Positions 7,042 through 14,942 of a DNA stretch of 32,730 nucleotides are shown piece after piece. The notes beneath the pieces were generated by a model, which ran no database searches, had not been told where the DNA came from, and saw only the letters and a list, made by a program, of their open reading frames with translations. This DNA comes from Pseudogracilibacillus sp037892545 (lineage in GTDB: Bacteria; Bacillota; Bacilli; Bacillales; Amphibacillaceae). Numbering within the stretch: position 1 is the stretch's first letter; every line of letters begins with the position of its first letter. The position numbers and the translations under genes are program-made. The stretch spans positions 1 to 32,730 of the forward strand of contig NZ_JBBKBG010000030.1 in the NCBI RefSeq assembly GCF_037892545.1, written 5' to 3'.

Positions 7042-7434
7042 TTATACGCGACGTCGTTTTGGTGGGCGACATCCGTTATGTGGTACAGGTGTTACATCAC
7101 GGATAGCAATAATATCTAATCCTGCAGCTTGCAGAGAACGGATTGCTGCTTCACGACCAGCACCTGGTCCTTTAACAGATACTTCTAAGTTTTTCATGTT
7201 TGCTTCTAAAGCAGATTTTGCTGCTGTTTCAGCTGCCATTTGTGCTGCAAAAGGAGTTGATTTACGAGAACCTTTAAACCCAAGCGCTCCAGCTGAACTC
7301 CATCCTAATACGTTACCTTGTTGGTCTGAAATGGTAACAACCGTGTTGTTAAACGTAGAATGGATGTGCGCAATACCTGATTCGACATTCTTTTTCACAC
7401 GACGTTTACGTGGTGCATTTGTTTTACGAGCCAT
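7042..7434 (-). CDS. rpsK: 30S ribosomal protein S11
   Basis: S11 forms part of the platform and lines the E-site mRNA path. The 130-residue sequence has the family features IAHIHSTFNNTVVTISDQQG, GALGFKGSRKSTPFAAQMAAE, GPGAGREAAIRSL and the C-terminal DVTPVPHNGCRPPKRRRV. GGAGGTAACC precedes the ATG. It follows rpsM by 21 bp. The 173 bp after it, before rpoA, are the longest gap inside the S10-spc-alpha run. Confidence 0.98.
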   Translation of the reverse strand: MARKTNAPRKRRVKKNVESGIAHIHSTFNNTVVTISDQQGNVLGWSSAGALGFKGSRKSTPFAAQMAAETAAKSALEANMKNLEVSVKGPGAGREAAIRSLQAAGLDIIAIRDVTPVPHNGCRPPKRRRV

Positions 7435-7455
7435 ATTATTCGGTTACCTCCTTTA

Positions 7456-7821
7456 TTAGTCTTTCTTCCCAGCGATCGCAACACGTGGTCCTTTACGTGT
7501 ACGAGCATTATTCTTCGTATTTTGACCTCTAACTGGAAGTTTACGACGGTGTCTAACTCCACGGTAAGATCCAATTTCTGTTAAACGTTTAATGTTTAAA
7601 GAAACTTCACGACGTAAATCCCCTTCTGTTGTGTAACTATCTACTGCTTGACGAATTTTTGTTAATTCTTCTTCAGTTAAGTCACGAACACGAGTGTTTT
7701 CAGAAACTCCTGCTTCAGCTAAAATAGCTTGTGCACTTGTTTTACCGATACCATAAATAGATGTTAATCCAATGACAACTCGTTTATCTCTTGGGATATC
7801 AATACCTGCAATACGTGCCAT
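7456..7821 (-). CDS. rpsM: 30S ribosomal protein S13
   Basis: S13 sits at the top of the 30S head and forms intersubunit bridges with L5. From MARIAGIDIPRDKR the product is 121 residues, the usual length, with a TSIYGIGKTSAQ helix-two-turn-helix region and GSYRGVRHRRKLPVRGQNT plus a basic tail. The frame extends six codons upstream to a TTG, but that extension contains the GGAGGTG ribosome site itself, so the ATG at 7819-7821 is the start. It lies 23 bp after rpmJ. Confidence 0.97.
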   Translation of the reverse strand: MARIAGIDIPRDKRVVIGLTSIYGIGKTSAQAILAEAGVSENTRVRDLTEEELTKIRQAVDSYTTEGDLRREVSLNIKRLTEIGSYRGVRHRRKLPVRGQNTKNNARTRKGPRVAIAGKKD

Positions 7822-7844
7822 ACGTCCATTCACCTCCAAAAGGA

Positions 7845-7958
7845 TTATCCTTGTTTTTGCTTATGTTTAGGGTTTTCACAAATAACCATTACTTTCCCTT
7901 TACGTCTAATAATTTTGCACTTTTCACAAATTGGTTTTACTGATGCTCTTACTTTCAT
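7845..7958 (-). CDS. rpmJ: 50S ribosomal protein L36, zinc-binding type
   Basis: This 37-codon gene falls below common ORF cut-offs. The product begins MKVRASVKPICEKCKII and ends NPKHKQKQG, nearly matching B. subtilis L36. Cys11, Cys14, Cys27 and His32 make the zinc ribbon of the C+ form, so it is the zinc-dependent version. GGAGGTAAATAAG leads the ATG at 7956-7958. It sits between infA and rpsM as in other Bacillaceae, with 34- and 23-bp gaps. Confidence 0.97.
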   Translation of the reverse strand: MKVRASVKPICEKCKIIRRKGKVMVICENPKHKQKQG

Positions 7959-7992
7959 CTTATTTACCTCCTTCGATATCGGAGCTTACTTA

Positions 7993-8211
7993 CTATTTGT
8001 AACGGTAAGTAATTCGACCTTTCGTTAAATCGTAAGGTGATAACTCTACTGTTACTTTATCTCCTGGTAAGATGCGGATGAAATGCATACGGATTTTACC
8101 TGAAACATGTGCAAGCACCGTATGTCCGTTTTCAAGCTCTACATTGAACATTGCGTTCGGCAATGTTTCGGTAACAACACCTTCAACTTCAATTACATCG
8201 TCTTTAGACAT
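7993..8211 (-). CDS. infA: Translation initiation factor IF-1
   Basis: IF-1 blocks the ribosomal A site during initiation and supports IF2 and IF3. The 72-residue S1-fold (OB) protein has the expected blocks IEVEGVVTETLPNAMFNVEL, ENGHTVLAHVSGKIRMHFIR and GDKVTVELSPYDL, ending GRITYRYK. GAGAGGGGAG lies ahead of the ATG. Its first 8 bp overlap the end of the upstream KOW gene, so the two are probably translationally coupled. Confidence 0.98.
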   Translation of the reverse strand: MSKDDVIEVEGVVTETLPNAMFNVELENGHTVLAHVSGKIRMHFIRILPGDKVTVELSPYDLTKGRITYRYK

Positions 8212-8533
8212 CGTTTCTGTCTCCCCTCTCTAAATCAGCCACAACTTCACTTGCGTATTTCGCTATAGCAAATCGCAACTTTCCGTTGGAGACACGATTA
8301 GTCTCCAAAAGACTTTTTCTCACTTCGCTTGAAATATATGGTGTTTCTTCAAAGTGATGAATATTTTTCTTCTTAGGTCGATCGTACTTCCGTTTGTCAC
8401 CATCTGCAAGTAAAACAAATCCATCATTGATATGTTTTATAACGATAGCGAACCGACCTGCCTCTCGACCTCGCGTTATTCGAACAATCTGTCCTAATTG
8501 TGGAACATTATGATCCTCTGACAAAGCGTTCAC
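8204..8533 (-). CDS. ybzG: KOW-domain RNA-binding protein, L14e/L6e/L27e-like
   Basis: The 109-residue product has a KOW-type segment (LGQIVRITRGREAGRFAIVI, about residues 13-32), then DGFVLLADGDKRKYDRPKKK and a NGKLRFAIAK helix near the end. It matches in layout the B. subtilis protein between map and infA; a role in ribosome function is assumed from the fold and context, not shown. The start is GTG at 8531-8533 with a poor Shine-Dalgarno site, so the exact N-terminus is uncertain. It lies 17 bp after adk, where map would be expected, and overlaps infA by 8 bp. Confidence 0.85.
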   Translation of the reverse strand: MNALSEDHNVPQLGQIVRITRGREAGRFAIVIKHINDGFVLLADGDKRKYDRPKKKNIHHFEETPYISSEVRKSLLETNRVSNGKLRFAIAKYASEVVADLERGDRNDV

Positions 8534-8550
8534 CTACACTTATGTTTATA

Positions 8551-9192
8551 TTAAGAAAGCTTTTCAACAATATCTGCAAAAACTTTATCAATATCCTGAT
8601 CACCATCTACAGTAATTAATACACCTTTAGACTCGTAGTAATCAAGTAACGGTTTCTGTTGTTCAATATTCACTGCTAAGCGCTTTTGAACTGTTTCTTC
8701 CGTATCATCTTCACGTTGTATAAGTGCCGCACCGTCTTTATTACAGACCCCTTCTTGTTCCGGAGGATTATAGATTACATGATATGTTGCACCACAAGTT
8801 GGGCAAACACGTCTTCCTGTTAATCGTTCTAAAAGTTTATCAACAGGAACATCTACATGAATAACATAATCTATTTTCTTACTTAATTTATTCGTAATCT
8901 CATCCAGTGCTTCCGCCTGAGGAATCGTTCTTGGAAAACCGTCTAATAAAAATCCTGTATCACAGTCTTTCATTGCTAAACGTTCTTCTACAATACCGTT
9001 CGTTACCTCATCTGGAACTAATGCACCTTCATCCATATATTTCTTTGCCTGTTTACCAAGTTCTGTCTGCTCTTTAATTGCTAAACGGAACATATCTCCA
9101 GTTGAAATATGTGGAATATGATATTTTTCCTTAATCTGTTCTGCTTGCGTACCTTTTCCGGCACCAGGAAGTCCCATTAAAATTAAATGCAC
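8551..9192 (-). CDS. adk: Adenylate kinase
   Basis: Adk interconverts AMP plus ATP with two ADP and sets the adenylate energy balance. I start it at the GTG at 9190-9192 (VHLILMGLPGAGKGTQ), giving 213 residues and a family-like N-terminus, with GTGAGG just upstream. A longer GTG-started frame from 9219 lacks such support. It has P-loop GLPGAGKGT, the AMP site HISTGDMFR, GFLLDGFPRT, and the LID zinc site Cys-x2-Cys (CPTC) with Cys-x2-Asp (CNKD), the Bacillus pattern, then RLTGR and QREDDTEETV. It follows secY by 39 bp. map does not follow it. Confidence 0.96.
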   Translation of the reverse strand: MHLILMGLPGAGKGTQAEQIKEKYHIPHISTGDMFRLAIKEQTELGKQAKKYMDEGALVPDEVTNGIVEERLAMKDCDTGFLLDGFPRTIPQAEALDEITNKLSKKIDYVIHVDVPVDKLLERLTGRRVCPTCGATYHVIYNPPEQEGVCNKDGAALIQREDDTEETVQKRLAVNIEQQKPLLDYYESKGVLITVDGDQDIDKVFADIVEKLS

Positions 9193-9231
9193 TTTCTTCG
9201 CCTCACTCTCACGTTTCACGTATTAAAAGGT

Positions 9232-10524
9232 TTAACGAATAAACCCTTTGTAATGACGTTTAACTAATTGTCCTTCTAATTGTTTCATCGTTTGTAGTGC
9301 TACACCAACAACGATTAGCAAACTCGTTCCACCAATCTGTACTGCTTGCGGAAGATTCGCTAAACCACCTAATAAAATAGGCATAACAGACACAGTTGCT
9401 AAGAAGATAGATCCAACAAATGTTAAACGATACATAACCCGTGTTAAATACGTTTCAGTGTTCTGACCTGGACGAATGCCTGGTATATATCCACCTTGTT
9501 TTTGTAAGTTTTCTGCCATTTGCTCAGGATTTACTTGAACAAATGTGTAGAAGTAAGTAAAAGCAATAATTAGAGCGACATATAATATCATTCCAATCGG
9601 TTGCGTATAATCAAATACCATTTCGATATATGATGCAGCCTTACTTCCTTCAAAGAAACTTGCAACTGTTCTAGGTGCTACGATAAATGCGATAGCAAAA
9701 ATAACTGGAATAACACCTGCTGCGTTAACCTTTAATGGTAAATGTGTAGAGTGTCCACCAACTGGTGATCTATTTACTAAACGTTGTGCATATTGAATTG
9801 GAATTTTACGCTCTGCTTGTTGGATATAAATAACCCCAACAATAACAGCGATAATAACAAGTACAATTAAGGCAACAATAACAATATTAATAAACAAATC
9901 GTCTCCAGGGTTCATGAAGTATTGGCCATAAAGCTGTTTTACTCCATTTGGCACAGCTGCTACAATCCCCGCAAAAATGATAATTGAAATACCATTTCCA
10001 ACGCCATGCGCTGTAATTTGTTCCCCTAACCACATTAAGAACGCCGTTCCACTAGTTAAAACAATCGCAATTACTAAGATTTTTACGAAGCTTGGATCTG
10101 TAATAAGAAGACCACCAGCCATTGCGTTAAATCCAATAGACATTGCAATTCCTTGAACAAATGCTAACACAATTGTTCCATAGCGTGTAACTTGCGCAAT
10201 CTTTTTACGACCCATTTCACCTTGACTTTTCCATTCAGTAAACTTTGGAACAACATCCATCTGTAATAACTGCATAATAATAGATGCAGTGATATATGGC
10301 ATAATTCCCATAGCTAAAATAGAAAAGTTCTGTAAAGCTCCTCCACCAAACGTATTTAGAAATCCGAATACGTTTTGTTGGTTCATAAAGTTGATTGCTT
10401 CTTTATTTGTATATGGCACAGGAATGAAGGTTCCTATACGGAAAACAACGAGCATTAGTAAAGTAAAGACAACCTTCTTCCTAATGTCTTCTACACGCAT
10501 GATGTTTGAGATTGTACGAAACAT
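9232..10524 (-). CDS. secY: Protein translocase subunit SecY
   Basis: SecY is the pore of the SecYEG translocon in the cytoplasmic membrane. The 430-residue protein has about ten hydrophobic helices. It opens with MFRTISNIMRVEDIRKK, with the plug region following TM1, and shows NIFGFLNTF-like GFLNTFGGGALQNFSI, PYITASIIMQLLQ, the cytoplasmic loop QAERKIPIQYAQR, and the C5 loop YIPGIRPGQNTETYL. The start codon overlaps the rplO stop as TAATG, with GAGGTG upstream. Placement inside spc, after rplO, is the standard bacterial arrangement. Confidence 0.98.
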   Translation of the reverse strand: MFRTISNIMRVEDIRKKVVFTLLMLVVFRIGTFIPVPYTNKEAINFMNQQNVFGFLNTFGGGALQNFSILAMGIMPYITASIIMQLLQMDVVPKFTEWKSQGEMGRKKIAQVTRYGTIVLAFVQGIAMSIGFNAMAGGLLITDPSFVKILVIAIVLTSGTAFLMWLGEQITAHGVGNGISIIIFAGIVAAVPNGVKQLYGQYFMNPGDDLFINIVIVALIVLVIIAVIVGVIYIQQAERKIPIQYAQRLVNRSPVGGHSTHLPLKVNAAGVIPVIFAIAFIVAPRTVASFFEGSKAASYIEMVFDYTQPIGMILYVALIIAFTYFYTFVQVNPEQMAENLQKQGGYIPGIRPGQNTETYLTRVMYRLTFVGSIFLATVSVMPILLGGLANLPQAVQIGGTSLLIVVGVALQTMKQLEGQLVKRHYKGFIR

Positions 10525-10964
10525 TAAATCACCTCGATTTTTCCGCCTGCTGCCTCAATTGCTTCTTTAGCTGCATTAGAAAATTTATGAGCTTTAATAG
10601 TTAGTTTCTTTTCAAGAGTTCCGTTTCCTAAAACTTTTACTCCAGCTTTTAAGTTACTTACAACACCTGTTTCAATTAATAATTCAGGTGTCACTTCTGT
10701 ATTATCTTCAAAACGATTGAATGCGTCTAAGTTTACAATAGCAAACTCTTTACGGTTGATGTTCGTGAAACCACGTTTTGGTAAACGTTGGAATAAAGGT
10801 GTTTGACCACCCTCGAAACCTAAACGAACGCCACCGCCTGTACGAGCGTTTTGACCTTTATGTCCTTTTCCAGAAGTCTTTCCGAATCCTGAACCCATTC
10901 CACGTCCTAAACGTTTACGAGCTTTTCGACTTCCTTCATTTGACTTTAACTCATGAAGTTTCAT
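10524..10964 (-). CDS. rplO: 50S ribosomal protein L15
   Basis: L15 is a late-assembling large-subunit protein with a long basic N-terminal extension. The 146-residue product has MKLHELKSNEGSRKARKRLG, then GRGMGSGFGKTSGKGHKGQ and ARTGGGVRLGFEGGQTPLF, then QRLPKRGFTN, and ends AIEAAGGKIEVI. A GGAGG-type site lies before the ATG. It overlaps secY by one base, which favours coupled translation. Confidence 0.98.
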   Translation of the reverse strand: MKLHELKSNEGSRKARKRLGRGMGSGFGKTSGKGHKGQNARTGGGVRLGFEGGQTPLFQRLPKRGFTNINRKEFAIVNLDAFNRFEDNTEVTPELLIETGVVSNLKAGVKVLGNGTLEKKLTIKAHKFSNAAKEAIEAAGGKIEVI

Positions 10965-10991
10965 TGTCGCGCCTCCTTTATACGTTACTAA

Positions 10992-11174
10992 TTACAGTTC
11001 TTTCACTGATACTAAATGAGATACTGTGTTGATCATTCCTCTAATTGCAGCTGAATCATCTTTTGTAACAGTATCGTTAACTTTTTTCAGTCCTAACGCT
11101 TGAACTGTTTTAACTTGGTTTTCTTTACGACCAATTACACTACGGTTGAGGGTAATTTCTAATTGTTTAGACAT
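10992..11174 (-). CDS. rpmD: 50S ribosomal protein L30
   Basis: A 60-residue protein starting MSKQLEITLNRSVIGRKENQ, with TVQALGLKKVNDTV and a C-terminal MINTVSHLVSVKEL, all typical of bacterial L30. AAGGAGGG lies nine bases before the ATG. It lies between rpsE (13 bp) and rplO (27 bp), as expected in the spc cluster. Confidence 0.97.
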   Translation of the reverse strand: MSKQLEITLNRSVIGRKENQVKTVQALGLKKVNDTVTKDDSAAIRGMINTVSHLVSVKEL

Positions 11175-11187
11175 TGTGTTTCCCTCC

Positions 11188-11691
11188 TTATCCTAATAAC
11201 TCTTCAACAGATTTCCCACGTAATTTCGCAACGTCTTCTGCAGTCTTTAAGTTTTCTAATCCATTAATCGTTGCGCGAATCATATTAACTGGATTATTTG
11301 AACCTAATGACTTCGTTAAAATATCACCGATTCCTGCTAATTCTAATACCGCACGAACAGGTCCACCAGAGATAACTCCTGTACCTTCTGTAGCAGGTTT
11401 CATTAATACGTTACCAGATCCAAAACGTCCGTTAATTTCATGTGGAATTGTTGTACCAACGATAGGTACTTCGATTAAATTCTTTTGTGCGTCTTCGATA
11501 GCCTTCTTAATCGCCTCAGGTACTTCAAGTGCTTTACCAGTACCGAAACCTACGCGACCATTTTTGTCTCCTACTACTACAACAGCAGCGAAACGAAAAC
11601 GACGACCACCTTTTACAACTTTTGCTACTCTTCGAATCGTAACAACACGTTCTTCTAATTCATTTTTGTTAGTGTCAGCTTTGTTATTCAA
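11188..11691 (-). CDS. rpsE: 30S ribosomal protein S5
   Basis: S5 helps maintain decoding fidelity and shapes the mRNA entry tunnel; its beta-hairpin loop is the classic spectinomycin-resistance site. The 167 residues have ELEERVVTIRRVAKVVKGGR, RFRFAAVVVVGDKNGRVGFG, TGKALEVPEAIKKA, TTIPHEINGRFGSG, and AKLRGKSVEELLG at the end. The loop VAKVVKGGRRF has no visible deletion. The start is TTG at 11689-11691, nine bases after AAGGAGGG; the first ten residues vary between species. Confidence 0.97.
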   Translation of the reverse strand: MNNKADTNKNELEERVVTIRRVAKVVKGGRRFRFAAVVVVGDKNGRVGFGTGKALEVPEAIKKAIEDAQKNLIEVPIVGTTIPHEINGRFGSGNVLMKPATEGTGVISGGPVRAVLELAGIGDILTKSLGSNNPVNMIRATINGLENLKTAEDVAKLRGKSVEELLG

Positions 11692-11712
11692 CGTATAGGT
11701 CCCTCCTTCTTA

Positions 11713-12075
11713 TTAAAAGTCTAAGCCAGCTTCACGAGCTGCTTCAGCTAAAGCTTTTACTCGTCCATGATAAATATATCCACCACGGTCAAATACTACT
11801 TCTTTATGTCCTTTTTCAATCGCACGTTCAGCGATAAGCTTTCCTACTTGTTCAGCTGCTTCAACATTACTAGTTGAATCAAGGTTTAATCCTTTATCTT
11901 GTGTACTCGCGCTAACTAATGTAACACCTTGTTCATCATCGATTAACTGAGCGTACATATTTTTGTTAGAACGGAATACGTTTAAACGAGGACGTTCTGC
12001 AGTACCAGAGATTTTCTTACGAACACGTCCATGAATTCTTTTACGAATTGCGTTTTTGCTAGGTTTTGTGATCAT
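11713..12075 (-). CDS. rplR: 50S ribosomal protein L18
   Basis: L18 with L5 and L25-type proteins binds 5S rRNA in the central protuberance. The 120-residue protein has RKRIHGRVRKKISGTAERPR, LNVFRSNKNMYAQLIDD, and the 5S-binding C-terminal part FDRGGYIYHGRVKALAEAAR with EAGLDF at the end. AAAGGAG lies ten bases before the ATG. It sits 33 bp after rplF and 21 bp before rpsE. Confidence 0.97.
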   Translation of the reverse strand: MITKPSKNAIRKRIHGRVRKKISGTAERPRLNVFRSNKNMYAQLIDDEQGVTLVSASTQDKGLNLDSTSNVEAAEQVGKLIAERAIEKGHKEVVFDRGGYIYHGRVKALAEAAREAGLDF

Positions 12076-12108
12076 GTAATTGCCACTCCTTTCAACCTAA
12101 GTAGTCTA

Positions 12109-12648
12109 TTACTTAGCAGTCTTACCTTCTTTACGACGTACATATTCGTTTTTGTAACGAATACCTTTTCCTTTATATGGTTCAGGTGAGCGGATAGCGC
12201 GAATGTTTGCTGCCACTGCACCAACACGTTCTTTATCAATACCTTTAACGATGATTTCAGTGTTTTTAGGTACTTCAAATTCCATGTTCTCTTCTACTTC
12301 TATTTCAACAGGGTGTGAGTAACCAGCGTTGATTACTAATTTATTACCTTGCATTTGTGCACGATAACCTACCCCGATAATTTCAAGTTCTTTTTGGAAA
12401 CCTTTCGATACACCTTCCACCATGTTCGCAATTAAACTACGTGAAGTTCCGTGTAATGAACGGTTCTCTTTTTCGTCGTTTGGACGTGCTACAGTAATTT
12501 CGTTTCCTTCCACGTTAACTTCCATTACTGAGCTGATTGTTCTAGTTAATTCACCTTTAGGACCTTTTACTGTAACCGTGTTGTTATCATCCACGTTTAC
12601 TTCCACGCCTGCAGGGATCTCGATTACTTTTAAACCGATTCGTGACAT
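12109..12648 (-). CDS. rplF: 50S ribosomal protein L6
   Basis: L6 lies near the sarcin-ricin loop and factor-binding site. The 179-residue product is a tandem of two related folds: MSRIGLKVIEIPAGVEVNVD with VKGPKGELTR, LIANMVEGVSKGFQKELEI, GVGYRAQMQGNKLVINAGYS, and the second half with IVKGIDKERVGAVAANIRAI and PEPYKGKGIRYKNEYVRRKE. GGAGGTGG lies seven bases before the ATG. It follows rpsH by 31 bp. Confidence 0.98.
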   Translation of the reverse strand: MSRIGLKVIEIPAGVEVNVDDNNTVTVKGPKGELTRTISSVMEVNVEGNEITVARPNDEKENRSLHGTSRSLIANMVEGVSKGFQKELEIIGVGYRAQMQGNKLVINAGYSHPVEIEVEENMEFEVPKNTEIIVKGIDKERVGAVAANIRAIRSPEPYKGKGIRYKNEYVRRKEGKTAK

Positions 12649-12679
12649 TCTATTCCACCTCCTAAATTAACAATGTATA

Positions 12680-13078
12680 TTACCAAATATACGCTAATAC
12701 TTCTCCACCAACTGCTTGTGCACGTGCTTCACTATCAGATAATACACCTTTTGATGTTGATACGATAGCAGTACCTAATCCGTTCAGCACTCTTGGTACC
12801 TCATCAGCTTTTGCATACACACGTAGGCCTGGTTTACTAATTCTTTTTAAGCCAGTAATCACTCGCTCGTCGTTTGCTCCGTACTTTAAGAATACTCTTA
12901 ATACACCTTGTTTATTATCTTCAATTACTTCATAATCACGTACATAACCTTCACGCTTTAAAATGTCAGCAATTTCTACTTTCACTTTAGAAGATGGTAG
13001 TTCTAATTTCTCGTGTCGAACTACGTTAGCGTTACGAATACGTGTTAACATATCTGCGATTGGATCTGTCATAACCAT
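12680..13078 (-). CDS. rpsH: 30S ribosomal protein S8
   Basis: S8 binds helix 21 of 16S rRNA early in assembly and in many bacteria also represses spc translation. The 132 residues begin MVMTDPIADMLTRIRNAN and include KREGYVRDYEVIEDNKQGVL, GLKRISKPGLRVYAKADEVP, RVLNGLGTAIVSTSKGVLSD and GGEVLAYIW at the end. GGAGG precedes the ATG at 13076-13078. It lies 29 bp after rpsN. Confidence 0.98.
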   Translation of the reverse strand: MVMTDPIADMLTRIRNANVVRHEKLELPSSKVKVEIADILKREGYVRDYEVIEDNKQGVLRVFLKYGANDERVITGLKRISKPGLRVYAKADEVPRVLNGLGTAIVSTSKGVLSDSEARAQAVGGEVLAYIW

Positions 13079-13107
13079 TTACCATTACCTCCTTCCCGAA
13101 TTTACGA

Positions 13108-13293
13108 TTACCAACTAGCTTTTTTAACACCAGGAATTTGACCCTTATGGGCAAGTTCACGAAAACAAATTCGGCATAGTTTAAATTTACGAATTACTGA
13201 ATGTGGACGACCACAACGTTCACAACGTGTATATTCACGTACTTTGTATTTTTGTGGGCGTTGTTGTTTCGCTACCATCGATTTTTTAGCCAC
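13108..13293 (-). CDS. rpsN: 30S ribosomal protein S14, zinc-binding type Z
   Basis: S14 is a late-assembling head protein. The 61-residue product is the short zinc form: Cys24-x2-Cys27 (CERC) and Cys40-x2-Cys43 (CRIC) form the ribbon, with RECFRELAHKG-like FRELAHKGQIPGVKKASW at the end. Low-GC Gram-positives often keep a second, zinc-independent S14 elsewhere for zinc starvation; none is in this window. Together with L36 above, this cluster holds two zinc-ribbon ribosomal proteins. AGGAGG lies ahead of the ATG. Confidence 0.97.
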   Translation of the reverse strand: MAKKSMVAKQQRPQKYKVREYTRCERCGRPHSVIRKFKLCRICFRELAHKGQIPGVKKASW

Positions 13294-13323
13294 AATTTTT
13301 CCTCCTTAATTCAAATTCCGTAC

Positions 13324-13863
13324 TTATTTTTGGAACGGCATTCCGAACTGAGTTAATAACTCACGAGATTCTTCATCCGTATTTGATGTCGTTACGATAA
13401 CGATATCCATTCCACGTACTTTGTTTACTTTATCATAGTCAATCTCTGGAAAAATTAGTTGCTCTTTCACACCTAAAGTGTAGTTACCTCTTCCGTCAAA
13501 CGCTTTGTTCGATACTCCACGGAAGTCACGAACTCGTGGTAATGCAACACGTACAAGTTTTTGTAAAAACTCATACATTCTCTCGCCACGTAAAGTAACT
13601 TTCGTTCCGATTGGCATTCCTTCTCTTAAACGGAATCCTGCGATTGAGTTTTTAGCACGTGTAACAACTGGCTTTTGTCCAGCGATTAATGTAAGTTCTT
13701 CCACAGCGTTATCTAATAATTTAGAGTTCTGAACTGCGTCACCTACACCCATGTTAATAACAATTTTTTCGATTTTTGGTACTTCCATTACTGATTTATA
13801 GTTAAACTTTTCCATCATTGATGGTACGATTTTTTCTTGATAAATCTGCTTTAATTCGTTCAT
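13324..13863 (-). CDS. rplE: 50S ribosomal protein L5
   Basis: L5 binds 5S rRNA and forms an intersubunit bridge with S13. The 179 residues show the family sequence YQEKIVPSMMEKFNYKSVME, KIVINMGVGDAVQNSKLLDN, GQKPVVTRAKNSIAGFRLRE, GMPIGTKVTLRGERMYEFL, RVRDFRGVSNKAFDGRGNY and the end LLTQFGMPFQK. AAAGGAGGG lies before the ATG. It lies 22 bp after rplX. Confidence 0.98.
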   Translation of the reverse strand: MNELKQIYQEKIVPSMMEKFNYKSVMEVPKIEKIVINMGVGDAVQNSKLLDNAVEELTLIAGQKPVVTRAKNSIAGFRLREGMPIGTKVTLRGERMYEFLQKLVRVALPRVRDFRGVSNKAFDGRGNYTLGVKEQLIFPEIDYDKVNKVRGMDIVIVTTSNTDEESRELLTQFGMPFQK

Positions 13864-13885
13864 TACAAGTTACCCTCCTTTCGCT

Positions 13886-14197
13886 TTACTTATCTAAAGG
13901 TTCACCAGATTTTTTAGCGATACGAACTTTCTTTCCGTCAACCTCTTTATATCCAACTCTTGTCGGTTCACCTGATTTAGGATCGATAGGTAAAACATTT
14001 GAAACATGAATTGGAGCTTCTTGATTTAAAATTCCACCTTGTGGATTATCTTGTGAAGGTTGAGCATGGATTTTTACCATGTTTACTCCTTCAACAAGTA
14101 CACGTTCTTTTTTAGGATATGCTTCTAAAACTGTCCCTTGCTTTCCACGGTCTTTACCAGAAAGCACTTTAACTTTGTCACCTTTTTTAACATGCAT
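13886..14197 (-). CDS. rplX: 50S ribosomal protein L24
   Basis: L24 is a primary 23S-binding protein that nucleates 50S assembly. The 103-residue protein has an N-terminal KOW motif (VKKGDKVKVLSGKDRGKQGT, about residues 3-22), then VEGVNMVKIHAQPSQDNPQG and APIHVSNVLPIDP, with a C-terminal part of IL and basic residues. AGGAGGTG lies upstream of the ATG. It lies 52 bp from rplN, one of the longer gaps in this stretch, with nothing else recognised in it. Confidence 0.97.
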   Translation of the reverse strand: MHVKKGDKVKVLSGKDRGKQGTVLEAYPKKERVLVEGVNMVKIHAQPSQDNPQGGILNQEAPIHVSNVLPIDPKSGEPTRVGYKEVDGKKVRIAKKSGEPLDK

Positions 14198-14249
14198 TAA
14201 TAACGCACCTCCTGTTTACACAATATACTTGCGCTCTTTATCATTATTT

Positions 14250-14618
14250 TTATAGTACTTCTGGAGCTAGAGATACGATTTTCATAAATTTAGCATCACG
14301 CAGTTCACGTGCTACTGGACCAAAAATACGTGTGCCTCGCGGGCTCTTGTCATCACGAATAATAACTGCCGCGTTTTCGTCGAAACGGATGTATGAACCA
14401 TCTTTACGACGTACACCTGTTTTCGTTCTTACGATAACAGCTCTAACTACCTCACCTTTTTTGACAACGCCTCCTGGTGTTGCTTGTTTGACTGAACATA
14501 CGATTACATCACCAATATTAGCTGTTTTCTTTCCAGTTCCACCTAATACTTTAATCGCCATTACTTCACGAGCACCAGAGTTGTCTGCAATTTTCAAACG
14601 AGATTCTTGTTGGATCAT
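14250..14618 (-). CDS. rplN: 50S ribosomal protein L14
   Basis: L14 forms an intersubunit bridge with 16S rRNA and is the docking site of the silencing factor RsfS. The 122 residues begin MIQQESRLKIADNSGAREVM and include IGDVIVCSVKQATPGGVVKK, GEVVRAVIVRTKTGVRRKDG, FDENAAVIIRDDKSPRGTR and IFGPVARELRD. GGGAGGT precedes the ATG. It lies 36 bp after rpsQ. Confidence 0.98.
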   Translation of the reverse strand: MIQQESRLKIADNSGAREVMAIKVLGGTGKKTANIGDVIVCSVKQATPGGVVKKGEVVRAVIVRTKTGVRRKDGSYIRFDENAAVIIRDDKSPRGTRIFGPVARELRDAKFMKIVSLAPEVL

Positions 14619-14654
14619 TCTTATTTACCTCCCTTTACCGAAACTTTTACTGCA

Positions 14655-14918
14655 TTAAATAATTACTGCTTCTTCTACAACTTCTACAAGTCTGTAGCGT
14701 TTCGTCTTAGAAAGTGGTTTAGTCTCCATAATACGTACAACGTCATTCACTTTTGCAACATTGTTCTCATCATGTGTAACCATTTTCTTCGTATGTTTAA
14801 CACGTTTACCGTATAAACGGTGTACTTTATATGATTCTACAGCAACGATGATTGTTTTATCACCTTTGTCAGATACAACACGTCCTGTATATACTTTGCG
14901 ATTATTTCGTTCACTCAT
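14655..14918 (-). CDS. rpsQ: 30S ribosomal protein S17
   Basis: S17 is a primary 16S-binding OB-fold protein. The 87 residues show RKVYTGRVVSDKGDKTIIVA, the loop KVHRLYGKRVKHTKKMVTHD, and VVRIMETKPLSKTKRYRLVE. AGGAGGT lies ahead of the ATG at 14916-14918. It lies 24 bp after rpmC. Confidence 0.97.
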   Translation of the reverse strand: MSERNNRKVYTGRVVSDKGDKTIIVAVESYKVHRLYGKRVKHTKKMVTHDENNVAKVNDVVRIMETKPLSKTKRYRLVEVVEEAVII

Positions 14919-14942
14919 GGTTGAGGTGACCTCCTCTCAAGG

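Noticed and set aside
9193..9219. Nine extra residues on adenylate kinase
   Set aside because: The longer GTG start has no ribosome site, while GTGAGG precedes the GTG that begins at the P-loop strand as in the family.
11174..11698. Long plus-strand ORF opposite rpsE (174 codons)
   Set aside because: A shadow of the conserved minus-strand gene; low-complexity translation and no ribosome site.
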